From: Thamnaconus septentrionalis
Lineage: Eukaryota; Chordata; Actinopteri; Tetraodontiformes; Monacanthidae
Assembly (NCBI GenBank): GCA_009823395.1
Contig: CM020511.1
Location: 21,659,001 to 21,723,000, forward strand
Reading direction: 5' to 3'
Length of the DNA: 64,000 nucleotides
Numbering within the stretch: the first letter of the stretch is position 1; the number at the start of each line of letters is the position of its first letter. Below, piece by piece: positions 43,985 to 55,296 of this stretch. The notes under the pieces were generated by a model. It worked only from the letters and a program-made list of their open reading frames with translations, did no database searches and had not been told where the DNA came from. A program made the position numbers and the translations under genes.

Positions 43985-44860
43985 ACGCTGAATTCACTTT
44001 GAAGGGTGGCGGCAGCGCGCACATTCATTGTGTACGTGCTACCGTGGTGTAAGAGCGAACCGCCGCGCAACGACCTGAGCGGTGCGCAAGGTGGGCGCCT
44101 GCTGCCGCCACGCCTTGCGCCCGATTTTACATTTTTTTTAATTCGGGCTCAGCGCGCTGTGACGACATCTTGGCGCGTCCAACAGGAGAGCAGCCGGTTC
44201 TGAAATAAGTGGCCGGATGCGGAGCAGAGCGCCAGTTAGCGATAGAGCAGGAGTGGGAAAAATGGAGGAAAAACTTGTCTCTCGCAGTGTCCCGAGTGCA
44301 ACATTTCATATGACACCGAGCTCTGGGACTCAAGACCAGCTTAAAAAATATGCATCTGGTTGGCGACTCTGCTTGGTTTCGGCGCTCTGACGTTCTCGTT
44401 AGCTCCGGTGCTCGTACTAGCTGCTACGTGTTTTGCATGCAGGTGCTGCCGGAGGCTTGAAAAACTGCGGTGGACCGAAAACTTGTTGTGCCACCGTTTG
44501 CACACAACATCCTCCCGCTTGCTACTCAGTGCGTCGCTATCCATTTTGCCGGAAAGTCGTGTAAAGTACGTTCCCTGTTGTTTAGAGTATAACATCAAAT
44601 GCGATCATGTCATGTCCCCTAACATATATGAAAAAACATCAACAGCTTTATGTTCATATATTGTCAGGCACAGTTCGATGTAGAGAAGTTTTTACACATA
44701 TTTAAAACACTGGTTCCGTTGCTCTGCATTTGGGCACCCCCCCCAGAACCGGCTGCTTTCCTATTGGACGCGCCAAGATGTCGTCACAGCGCTCTGTGCC
44801 CGTCTGCGCCGTACTGCGCGGCAGACAGCGGCAGAAACGCGTTCAATGTGAAGACAGCAT
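43985..44860 (-). mobile_element. hAT-type DNA transposon remnant with BED zinc finger
   Basis: Long inverted repeats bound the segment: GACGACATCTTGGCGCGTCC at 44161 recurs inverted at 44764-44785 (22 bp perfect, continuing with one mismatch), and outer GCTGAATTCACTTTGAA (43987) resembles the inverted end at 44842-44858. Between them, minus strand about 44598-44341, a reading frame carries a BED-like finger half (HNKFSVHRSFSSLRQHLHAKH), but the second metal-binding Cys of CxxC is replaced (CKRWH). No catalytic domain remains, so this is a non-autonomous or decayed copy. No clear 8-bp target duplication was found. Confidence 0.65.
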
Positions 44861-45457
44861 AAGTCTGGAGCAGCAGCTGCACTAGCGGACTGTTCTTCAC
44901 GGTCTTCCCCTGTGATTGCAGTTCTTGCAGTTGCTACGAACCTGCCAAAAGTGAAAGGGCACCTGATTGGCTATCTGGTGCTAGGACTGTCTGAAGACAC
45001 TTCGGATCAGAGCTTTTCAAGACGGATCCATCAGACTTTGGGCTAGAAAATCTCTGGAAAGTTTGGTTGCAAGTAACATGTCATAAAAACCCCACAGGTT
45101 CTGAGTTATATAATATAAGGAATCTTAGTCCAAAAGAGTAGTGGTTAAAATTGTCTATGTGGGGAGGTTACCATATGTCAATTTCCTGTTTCCTTTTTCT
45201 TTGTCATTGCACTGCACTTTTCAGAGATAACCCTCCTCCTCTCACCGCCCCCAAAGTAAATACTAAAGACCCTTCTTCTTTTAATATGGTGTAACGTGAA
45301 GCTCAGCATCTGCCCGTCAATCTGCAACAGATGCTCAATAATCCTTCATGGCTTGTGCATTCGTCCCAATATTTCAGTTAGATTTTTTGAATCATATATC
45401 AGTGGAGGCCTTGCAATGAGCTCTTCTTGTCCCTCATCTGTTTTTTATTCTATCACT

Positions 45458-46552
45458 CACTGCGTTTACATGCAGAGCTTAATCGGAGTAGGCAATAATT
45501 TGGTTTTCTCGTCCAATCGGATTTCTCACCTTGTCCCCGAATTATTGACGAGAACATGTCCTCCTTCCAACACCAGGGGGTGGTGTGAGTCTTTTCAGCT
45601 GGTCAGCTGCTTCCGGTTGACCTATTACGTCACCACGTTACCATCGTTTTATACAAACTGGCTAGCTGTGCAGAATACCGCGTCGTTGCAAACCAGTTTG
45701 CAGTGCGCAAATCCAGTTAAAAAGTTTGTGTACAGGTTTTGCAAAGGAACGGTGTCTTCAGTTATACACGCGCTCATTAAAGTGCCGACCGTGGAGGAAG
45801 CTTGTGCCACTGCAGGCGGTTCCAGCAGAAGTTCGGCTTACCACAAATCATGGGATGCATCGACGGAACACATATACCAGTTTTGCCGCCTAGTGATGGA
45901 TATAAAGACTTTGTTAATAGAAAAGGTTGGCCCTCTTATGTTCTTCAGGCCGTGGTGGACGATACATACCGGTGAGTTAGCCAAAATACCATTAGCTTGT
46001 TTGTTCGTGCTGTTTTTAGCTTCATGTGTGTTTATGCTAATATTTGCATTCAATTCCTAGTTTTTGGAACATCGACTGCAAGATGCCTGGATGTGCACAC
46101 GACGCAAATGTCCTCAGACAGTTGACGTTATTTAGCCGAGCCGTGTCTTTTTTTTTGTTAGCCATAGTGTAAATGACGTGTGTTTTGAACAGTGAATTTA
46201 CCAAAATAAAAACAAATCAGAAAAACATCTTTTTGGTGTCAGTGGTCCCAGTCTCCTCCTCTCTCCAAAAGTGAACATTCTTATTCGCGTTTGCCATGTC
46301 GTTTCTCCGGTTTTTCGCGCCGTCTGTTTTGTTAGACGATATAGTTCCGGGGTCATGAGTCGCGAGAGGGAGGAGAGATAGGTCATTGGGGCTTGACGCA
46401 TGTGCACACGCATTGTCCAGTTAATAGTCCGACTAAAGCGTATCCATGGCAGAGAAATTGGAATTCCAACTGCATTATCTGGGTGTCTCAGTCGGAGTTC
46501 TCAAACTCCGATCATAATTGGACTAAGGTGTTTGTGCCATGTAAACGCACTG
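45458..46552 (+). mobile_element. PIF/Harbinger DNA transposon, 1.1 kb, decayed
   Basis: Ends are inverted: CACTGCGTTTACATG at 45458 and CATGTAAACGCACTG ending 46552 (one mismatch). Both are flanked by ACT (45455-45457 and 46553-46555), fitting the 3-bp duplication of this superfamily. Inside, 45,735-45,980 encodes part of a DDE transposase, including GCIDGTHIP around the first catalytic Asp and a YKDFVNRKGWPS segment typical of HARBI1-like enzymes. The upstream half is in another frame (GTVSSVIHALIK), so the gene is frameshifted, and the later catalytic region is missing. Confidence 0.8.
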
Positions 46553-46555
46553 ACT

Positions 46556-47524
46556 GTCTTCACCCTGATTAGCTCCAACCTTTGCACTGTTAACCTGCTT
46601 TCCTTTGTTATTCGAATAGTCAGCATGCCAGCCAAGCAGCTCCTTTCTTTGTCTTGTCCTTATGTCTTCTCGATGATGGCGATGCATCAGTCATGTCTCT
46701 GGTGTCAGCACCGCTGCTATTTCTTCACATCTTGAGGATGAAAAAAGAAGAAATCTAGAGTAATCTAGAGTGCTCTGTCCAACTTGCCAGTTCATACAGA
46801 ACAATGTCGCTTCTCACCTGGAGTGGAATTGGAGCTCGTAGTTACTTCCTGGAGGCTCCAAACATCTTCACAAGTCCACACAAAGTTTCTCAAACGCAAG
46901 TTCCATGACTCCAAATGAACCCATAACTGATGCTAGCTGCTGCACGGCCAACTGCTTGCTATGCTGTGTAAATCAGAGCTCCAACATTAAAGTATTTTAT
47001 GTCTCTTTTATGTTGGCCCCGCCCACTCAAATCTAATTAATGCGCTTTCGGAGAGGGGGCGGGGGTGGCGGTGTATCCGTCCACCTCACCTGGTATAGCA
47101 ACGTGGTCTGCAGGTGGCGGTAATATAACACTCCACTGCCACCTGCTGCTCAACCCCACAGAAGAGGAACAACATCCTTGACTGGTTGTCACCCAAGGTT
47201 GTGTTGAACTAGATGGAGTGCAACTGGTGGACACAAATATTGCTCTATGGTAACTATTCAAAGGCGGGTGGTTGCAAACTGAAACCCTCTTTTGGCAAAA
47301 AAAAAAAAAAAGTTTGGGCACATTGCAGCTAACATTCAATGTTAATGATAAAGGAAATTAATAACCCAATTATTGGACAGTAGATGTTCAATTTCAAGGT
47401 TGGAATACAAAACTGAGGAGAAGGTTTAGATCAAATCTAGTTATCATCAACTTCTAACATGTATTTGCGGTGTTGATTACACCTTTTGTCTCCTTGTCCG
47501 TCTTTCCATCTTGCGTTCAACAAG
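46556..47524. other. Region upstream of the HIPK-like kinase
   Basis: About 1 kb with no convincing exon. The missing first coding exon or 5' UTR of the kinase gene should lie here or further upstream, but no ATG with a good donor and matching phase stands out. Confidence 0.4.
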
Positions 47525-50500
47525 AATTACCGTGAAAACAATGGGGGACAGAGCTCTTCGACTTACACCTGGTCATGGGAAGAGGATTCGCAGGACTCCC
47601 TGGGAGTTCTGTCCTCCCCGTCCTCAAACTACTACGTCCAGGCCTTTCTTGGCGAGGGTTGTTTTGGACAAGTTGTCAAGTGCCTGAAGGTATCAACAGG
47701 GGAAATGGTAGCCGTGAAGATGATTAAGGAGAACTGCATGACGCCTGAAGCCCGCAACGAGGTAAAATTCACAAGAGCCCTCTGCACATTCACCAAAGGC
47801 ACCAGATGGTGAGCTGTTTTGTTACCACCAGATGGCCATGCTGGAGTACCTGAGAAAGTTTGATGCGGACAGGTTTAACTTTGTGAAGTCCAACGACGGA
47901 TTTATTGACCATGACATTGTTTGCTTTGATCTGGAGATGCTGGAGCTGAGTCTGGTAGAATTCATTGAGCTTAAACCCACCAAGTGTCTGTCTGTGAAGG
48001 AGATACGACCCATTCTGCAACAGGTTTGCCAACATGTTAAGAGTTGGAAATTGCATCGCATAAAATGTTTTCCCATCTTGTCACACAAAGCAAACTTAAA
48101 CTGAGCTCATGCGTGACTTATGTATGCATAAATAACTTTTGTATAATGTCTTCAGATGGCCACAACTTTAGAGTTCTTAAGCAACCATGGAATAGTCCAC
48201 ACAGACATCAAGCCTGACAACATCATGCTTGTGGACCTGGTGAACCAGCCACTGAGGGTCAAAATGATTGACTTTGGTTTAGCCCGTCATGTGTCACAAG
48301 CCCAGTGGGGCTCCTTCCTCCAGCCCCTTTGTTACAGGTTAGTGGCTCAAGTTTTTTGTATATATTTGAGAAATGTGATACTCACATTTAATTTCTCTTC
48401 CATAAAAGGGCTCCCGAGGTCATCCTGGGAATTCCCTACACCACAGCCATCGACATGTGGTCCTTGGGCTGCGTAGTTGCCGAGTTGTTTTTGGGGCGCG
48501 TGCTCTACCGCGGTAGCTGTGAATACCATATGGTAAGTCTTGTACTTGTCAACTACAGTGTGCCCAGATAGAGTGTTAAACTTCATATATTTCTCTAATA
48601 TTGACTCTCTGCCCGGGAGCAGCTACGAAACATGGTGACTACTCAGGGTCAGCTTCCACAGAAGCTTCTCAACCACGGGCTCAAGACAAAGTGGTTTTTC
48701 CGCAAGGAGAGGCGACACCGATCTCTCTGGAGATTAATGGTACAAAGGTTTTAGAGGACTTTTCATTCTCTAACTATCATGTCAGTGCCAATATAGTGTT
48801 ATTTCTCTTCAGACACCTTTTGAATATGGACGCATTGCTGGGCAAAAAAATTCTTTCCACTCCTTTGCCGATATGATGACGGTATGCAGGCCTTTTTGTC
48901 ATGTCAGATTTGTTGATTTGTCGCTGCTATTGCTTTGGTGAGCTCTCACTTATCTTGACTTAGTCTGATTCAGATGAGGCCAGTTTGTCACCTGTCAGAA
49001 GAGGACAATCGGGCGGAAATCAAAGACCGAATGAGCTTTGCTGATCTATTGAGTAAATTACTAGCACTGGATGTGGACCAAAGGATAAAACCCAGCGAGG
49101 TTCACAGGGATCCCTTCATCACCATGAATGACCTTGCAAGAAGCTTCCCTGAAAGCTTCTAGTATGTCTCCATTCTACAATATATCTGCATAATAAGAAT
49201 AGACTAACGTGAGATTAACAATTATTTTTCTTTTAGTCTAAAATCCTCATTTGAAATGATGGAGGTATGTTGGCGTCAAAGGTCAAAATCTGGCAGGAGT
49301 GGACAGGCGAGCCACAGGGATTCCGCCAGAAGCACAGGCTTGGAGCGTGTTTCCAACCTCGACCATCCAGCTTGGTTAGATTGCAGAGAGCATCCCCTCA
49401 TTCAGGGCATTGCTTCGGACATTTGCAGTCGCTTATCAATTTACGGACACTGTAGTCTGCCAAAGGGCAAGCCGGCTAGCCTCTCATTTTACCCAGAGAG
49501 GAGCCAATCAAAACGGCGGTCTCATCCGTCTGTCAGCTCCAATCGATTTTACTCCTTGAGGGAAAACGGTGAATATTTGGAATCTAACGCGAGGTAAATG
49601 CTGCATGAGTTTGCTGACCCAATTTTCCTGATTCTTCATTAATGAACATAGAATCATTCAAACTGAATTTTGGTTCATGCAGAAACAATGAAAGCACTGT
49701 TCCAGAGATTATGATGGGAATGGACCGGGAGTTCCGCAAAAAGCTGAGAGGCAGGCTCAACCACAGCGGCACAGGACAGTCACCCCAGTATTTCAAAAGG
49801 GGTTTCATCAGCTCAGGGGTGCGTTTCTTCCAGATAACAAAGAACAAAAGGCCCCGGCATACTTTTAAGATATGGGCTTCATCTGAAGGTCCATCCAATG
49901 CAATTTGTTCCAAAGCACCTCTGACTCAGACATGGGATGACTGTGTAGCAGCTACTAGTTGGGCACAGTAGGTGTTTTTCTTTGTCTTTTTTTGGGGAAA
50001 AAATGTTTATGTGAATGTTTCGGTAAAAATATTATTGTTATTTTTATTTTATTATTATTATTATTACTATTACTTTTTTACAGCGGTTCAGGCCAAACAT
50101 TGATGAATACCACCAGGAAAATAGGTATGGACACTGTCCAGACAGCTAGAGGTAAGTTAGGATTCATTTATAACCCATTCAAACATTCTAGGTTTTTTTT
50201 GCATAAACATAAGAGTCCGAGTTTATCTGATTTTATCTACTATCTTGACTCAGTGCTTTGTGGATTTTCTTTGGTATGCCCTTATGTTTAACTATTCTTG
50301 CCTTCCAGAGTTGCCAGAACACTTTAAAAAGACACTTTCTGGCACAACTCTCATGCAGACTGCACCTGGTCTTTGTACACCCACAACAACACAAGACACC
50401 TCAACCGCATCCCACTCTGGTTTAAGAAAGCAACTGGGCTCCACATTTCCAAGAGGAAGGGAAAGGATGGTTACCCTTCCCCTTTTCACGAAGCAGACCA

Positions 50501-51234
50501 TTATCAAAGCAAATAGGCTAAAAACAGGACCAAATGAAGCGAATGTGACACATCGCCAATCAAGACAAAATCCAGGATGGTCATCTTCAGAGAGGATGAC
50601 ATGGAGGGACCCTTTGCTAATCTCAGAAGAGGCTGTGTTTGGAACAAGTGAACCCCAGATATTACTTAGTAGGGAAAGGACACAGGGCCGATTTGGGTGT
50701 CCACAATGTTTTTCCAGTAGTAGTGTGGAAAGTCTTCTGTCACTCAGGGATAATTTAAGACTGAGCCCACCTGAGCGCAATGACACAACAGCAAGTCAGT
50801 CCCACAATAGGCCACTTAGGAAGAGGACTTTTGAGGCTTTTAGCTTGTCACACTGTGTTCCAGGACAGCTTCCACACTCTTCACCAGCAAGGAAGAGGAG
50901 GAAGATGAACTTTCTTTACTACACTAAAGTAGCTCCCAGTCGAACAAGTCAGGCCCGAACAAGACCCCGTCGAAAAAGGACATGGGACACTTTTGTCTTG
51001 TCGCGCTACGTTCTAAGAAGGGTTCGTGATCGCTCATCACCAGCAAGAAAGAAAATGAAGATGAGCGTTGTTTATTCAACTCAGAACAATCAAGCTCGAC
51101 AGTGTGATTCCAAAAGGAACTCTCTAAGGAAAAGAAAATGGCACACCTTTTTGGAATTGCACAATAAATCAAATGAGTGTCCCCGCTGCACATCGCCTAA
51201 AAGAAAGAAAATCAGGATGGGTTTTTTTCCATAA
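47525..51234 (+). CDS. HIPK-like Ser/Thr protein kinase with a repeated basic C-terminus (11 exons, 5' end incomplete)
   Basis: Exons: 47525-47761, 47832-48023, 48156-48337, 48409-48532, 48623-48739, 48813-48881, 48974-49161, 49237-49593, 49683-49967, 50084-50151, 50309-51234, all in matching phase, about 914 codons without the start. Kinase motifs are intact: glycine loop [15 protein letters not shown] (Lys codon at 47717), VHTDIKPDN catalytic loop, IDFGLA and APEVILG with [10 protein letters not shown]. Similarity is to the DYRK/HIPK group ([23 protein letters not shown]), nuclear kinases acting on transcription regulators. After the kinase domain no HIPK homeodomain-interaction region is recognised. 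The tail is Arg/Lys-rich with three tandem repeats. All introns are only 70-157 bp. An alternative donor exists at 49265. The first exon with the start Met is not identified. Confidence 0.85.
50809..51231 (+). repeat. Three tandem coding repeats in the kinase C-terminus
   Basis: Units start at 50809, 50962 and 51118, giving periods of 51 and 52 codons; the third is truncated at 38. The shared pattern is RKR-[TK]-[FW]-x-x-F near the start and SPARK-x-x-KM about 20 residues later (TSPKRKK in unit 3). Clusters of basic residues resemble nuclear localisation signals. The unit is not one I recognise. Confidence 0.8.
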
Positions 51235-51664
51235 TGGAGCATCACATTGTGGTTTAGAGACCTTCTTATTAGAAAAGATTATGACTTGGGAAACAAAGGA
51301 TGGGACTGCTGCACCGACAGGTAGGCCCATACCTAACTCCTTCTAAACATATTGCAAACTATTGAGTATAAACTGGCTTATTTCATATTAATGCTTGCTG
51401 TCTTTAAATTTTGACACATTCGCACATGATTTCCATTTTTCTTTCTTTTAAGCGCAACCTCTATTGCACACTGCTGGCCAGTGGGACCAAAAGCTCTCTG
51501 ACCATAATTACAGGTAGGTTTACTGTCTTGTCATTTAATCTGATTGCACATTCAGAGCTACATTTTCTAGATTTTAAGAAGTTACCTATACTGAAAAGCG
51601 ATTAATCATCTGTAATGGTGCATCATAGTGGTATACCTAAGACTGTCTATATAATGGTGCACTC

Positions 51665-52000
51665 TAGGGATGTGAATCGCTAGGTACCTGACGATTCAAT
51701 TCGATTACGGTTCAGAGGGCTACAATGCAATTAATCACAAGTCATCACAATATATATATATATATATATATCCAAAGCATGCAACATACCGTGGAACGAC
51801 AAAGTCCCAATAGACTTTGTAACTGGCCTCGCCCTTTGTGACTGTATTGGCAGCTTTGTTCTGGTGTTGGGGATGGTTGTCTGGTTTGGAGCAACTGGAG
51901 GATTTACTGTCTTTTCCTCCAACTCCAGCTGCCAGCAGGCGATATGGTTCCTCATGTTCGTCGTGTTCCCACAATATTTGTTTGTAGCTTGACACAACTT
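51665..52000 (-). mobile_element. hAT-type (ZBED) transposon fragment
   Basis: Starts TAGGGATGTGAATCGCTAGG, a typical hAT terminal sequence. Minus-strand translation contains a BED-finger segment (YCGNTTNMRNHIA) and then a KLPIQSQRARPVTKSIG stretch seen at the N-terminus of ZBED-like transposases. A (TA)n run at about 51750-51771 interrupts the end. No catalytic domain. Confidence 0.65.
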
Positions 52001-52229
52001 AGAGTGTGACTTTTGTTGAGTTTCTTTTTCCCCTCAACCTCGTAAAACCCAAAATGCTGCCTAATGCTGGTTTTAAATCCCGAAGGAACCAACGTTTTCA
52101 GTTATCTTTAAGGCCATGTGTGTCGGTGTCTCGTCTCATGAATTGGTTTGGATCTGCATGCTCGTGCGTTAAGTGTGCGTCACCTTACATGGTCCGGTAG
52201 AACGCTGCAGTGCAGTCGCACATGAGTTC

Positions 52230-52260
52230 CGGCCTCATTAATTGTCCGATAATGAGGCCG
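52230..52260. repeat. Perfect 11-bp inverted repeat
   Basis: CGGCCTCATTA (52230-52240) and TAATGAGGCCG (52250-52260) with a 9-nt loop. It lies in unclassified repeat-like sequence. Confidence 0.8.
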
Positions 52261-52463
52261 CTAAAGCGGGACAATTTTTTCGTCAGCATCATTTCTGCAC
52301 GACACACAACAGCGCAGCAATGGACAAAGTAGAGGTTGTTTCATACCTGCTGCAACCTTTATATTTTCACCAAAAGTAAACACGAGACAGATATAATGGG
52401 AAAATAGCATTTATTAAAGAACAATAGAAAAACAGACTGTAAACACGCCCAAAATAGAGCCTC

Positions 52464-52826
52464 CTACTTATTTGAAATAGCCTGTATGAGCTGCCCTAGC
52501 AAGCCAAGGAAGGCGTTGTTAAATGGCGCGGTGTTCGAGGCTTCCTCACGGCGAACAGCCACGTCCTCTCGACAAATCCGTATTTCCTCTCGCCTCAAGA
52601 CCTCCTCGGATTCCCTAGCTTGCTGCGCCTCATGCAGGAGCAACTCGATTTGTTCCGAGCGTTGTGCCATTTGCCACTCATCGTTTTCGCGAATATGGTT
52701 AAACACACCCGTGACGTCGAGGGCATGCCTGTTCGCCCGCCCCTCCCCAAAAGACAAAAAAACATGTATTGAAATAGCTGCGTTCAAAAAATGTACACGC
52801 ATATAAATGTATTCGTACAACATCAA
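52464..52826 (-). CDS. Unrecognised Arg/Glu-rich reading frame, probably transposon-derived
   Basis: About 120 codons. The C-terminal half is a charged, probably coiled-coil stretch (RREEIRICREDVAVRREEAS) ending FLGLLGQLIQAI. This layout resembles the tails of Myb/SANT-like proteins encoded by some Harbinger elements, but no Myb domain is visible and I cannot assign it. It lies next to a Harbinger-like end at about 53,400-53,500, so transposon origin is the best guess. Confidence 0.3.
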   Translation of the reverse strand: MMLYEYIYMRVHFLNAAISIHVFLSFGEGRANRHALDVTGVFNHIRENDEWQMAQRSEQIELLLHEAQQARESEEVLRREEIRICREDVAVRREEASNTAPFNNAFLGLLGQLIQAISNK

Positions 52827-53404
52827 TAGTAGCTACTCGTAATCACGGTCAAATGTACCTGACACAGAGCGCTGCGAAGAAGGAGTTGGCGTCGATGTCC
52901 GCTCCGACAGGGGACATCGACGAGAACACTGAGCCAATCAGTGCCCTGCTCGTCGCTACGTCACCACTAAACTCGCTTCGACTCGCTTGGCCCCTCAACG
53001 ATAGAGCTACCAAAACAGCACCCCCTACAACTGTGTAGCGGCCAGTGCAAACACCCTAACACCGTACCGTGGCGAGGTGAGGCGAGGCGAGGCAATGAAA
53101 ACACATCCAAAGAAAGCGGTGCTAGCTGTGAGTCTCAGGTAGCCCACAGACGTAGACAGCTGATAGATAGCGCTCACTACAAGAGTATATTCGCTGTGGT
53201 AGATGTAGGCTTTGACAGTAAAATTGCCAGTAATATTTTGTGCACATTGGTGAATATCTGACCAATGTGGCGGTAGCACAGCACATCTGTAGCTGTTTGG
53301 TGAGGAAACTTGTTAAATTGAAGAGCAGTACAGACATTGCACCGGTGTTGTATTGCGCTCCAGTTGTTTGTCCAGTTGCATCCCCGTCAATAATTTGATT
53401 TTCT

Positions 53405-53500
53405 CAGCTGCATGTATACGGGGAGAAGGAGAGAAGTCCGATTAGATGAGAAAACCAAATAATGAGCTTAGTCCGATTAAGCCTGTAAGTGTAGTCAGTG
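53405..53500 (-). mobile_element. Second Harbinger-family terminal segment
   Basis: On the minus strand this stretch (GGCTTAATCGGA, then TATTTGGTTTTCTC, then AATCGGACTTCTC) closely matches the left end of the 45458-46552 element. It marks one end of a related copy extending to lower coordinates; the other end was not found. The LINE reverse-transcriptase frame appears to run into it. Confidence 0.6.
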
Positions 53501-53849
53501 ATCTTCATGTGAATTTTAGTTCTTAGCAAGTATTGCTTGGACTTCCAGATGGATTGGAGCCTAACAAAAATACTGTGAGCCTTCACTAGCCTTGCTCTGA
53601 TGTCCTTTTGTGTTGTGTTCTCTTTACTGACAAGACTTCCTAAGTACGTGAACTCTTCAGCATAGTCTAGTCTAGTGTGCCTGTTCACAGTGACTGGTGC
53701 ACCTGGGGTCGCACAAAAGCACATCACTTGTGTTTTAGCTGTGTTGATGTTCAAGCCTGTTTGTTTGGCGAACTTGTTAAGTATGTCCGTTTTCTCCTGC
53801 AGGTGAGTATGGTTTAAGGACAGCACCGCAAGGTAATCGGCAAAGTCCA

Positions 53850-55294
53850 GGGCCCTCATGTACCAAAACGAACGTGACGTTCATCCTAAAACCTGATGTA
53901 CATTCAAATTCAGAAAACTACGTTAGACCAAAAAAATCCAGATGTTCAAAATGTCAATGCACGAATTCATGCACGTTTCCTTTGTACATCCCAATGCGCC
54001 CCACTCCTCCGTCGGAACACCTCCTTATGTGCATATCTATCGAAATTAACTTTACAGCTTGGAATTTCTTTCATTCTACAATGAAAGAAATTCCAAGTCT
54101 GCAGTGTTATTGACAATGTTTTTCAAGGAAAGCTACGGTCAAATCAGGGCGATTAAACAAAAGCATATTAGAATCGACATTATATGCATTATGTGCATTA
54201 TGTGAGTCATTTTACACGTCACCAACATGGATCATAAATGCCACAGAGCGCCGGCAAAAATCAAGTCGCTAAACATTATGCACATCTTTTATTGACGTAC
54301 TTACTAAACACACAAAGACACTTGGCTTAAAAAAATAAAAAAAATAAAATTAAAACCGCAGGCAATGAATGACAGTCCGAAGAGATGAGACACATGATGT
54401 CGTCCAGGGAGTTTTTATTGTTTTTTATTTATTTTTAAAGGAAGAATAACATTGTAAATATTTTTCAAATAAACCTAACAGCTACCCAAGATTAATTACT
54501 TCCAGCTTTTGTTATCATAAAATGCTGAAAGACAACGGGCAACAACAAGCTCCTCTTTGTTCATCGACAAAATGTTGGCAGAAAAACATGGAAAATGGCT
54601 TTACAAATTTTCAGGCAGTAATATAAAATCAAATGCAAATAAAATATAACAAAAAAATTGAAAAGTCAAAAGAATTGAAAAAAGTTTGGCCAGTATTTAA
54701 CTCTTCACGTAGCCTTCTTGTTTTGTGAGGGGATTCATCGAGATAGTTAATTCACTTTTTAGTCACCAAAGAGTCAACCATCGAGCACCATGCAGCTTGA
54801 GACTGGCTTCACTCAATTGTGCGCTGAACCAGCCCTCACCGCAATAACAGCTACATGCATGCACCACTGATGATCTATATTGATGAAATTAAATACTTGC
54901 CGTTGACTTTTGTTTTTCTTCATGTGATGATGCCTTTATGGCAATGTGTGTGCAGTCGATAGCTCCGATACGTTTGGAAATCATCCTCTCGCTGCAAATT
55001 GTGCTTTAATGTTCCTCATCAACTGACCTGGTTTGACCTGGTTGACACGTGGATGATTCCGTACCAGGGTTGACTGGCACAGCTCCGATCGGTCTGCCAG
55101 CTCTCTGTGGAAGGTCCCTATTGCAGGAATCCCAGCATGGTCAGCAGTTGTTGGCTCCACGGCTCCTTGTCGCATGGTGCTCTGAACGTCTGCGGCTCGG
55201 AGCAGAGATCCAAAAGAACCGCCCTTCAGAATCTGGCACAGTTTAGTAGGTCCGGATGGTCTCGTATAATTCTGTGGTGGCGAACTGCTCTATT
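53850..55294 (-). mobile_element. PIF/Harbinger element fragment inside the LINE
   Basis: The left end GGGCCCTCATGTACCAAAACG resembles a Harbinger terminal repeat. On the minus strand, about 55230-54880 encodes transposase pieces: LADRSELCQSTLVR (the helix-turn-helix region) and, in another frame, RIGAIDCTHIAIKASS around the first catalytic Asp. The frame break and loss of later motifs make it inactive. Its right end is replaced by the Tc1 element starting at 55297. Confidence 0.65.
54058..54097. repeat. Perfect 18-bp hairpin
   Basis: CTTGGAATTTCTTTCATT (54058-54075), loop CTAC, then the exact complement at 54080-54097. Pairing may extend a further 3 bp past one bulge. It lies within the Harbinger fragment. 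Confidence 0.9.
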
Positions 55295-55296
55295 TA

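Noticed and set aside
49160..49162. In-frame TAG as the end of the HIPK-like kinase
   Set aside because: A good donor overlaps it (A|GTATGT), and splicing to 49237 restores Tyr-Leu-Lys and a long frame-consistent series of exons.
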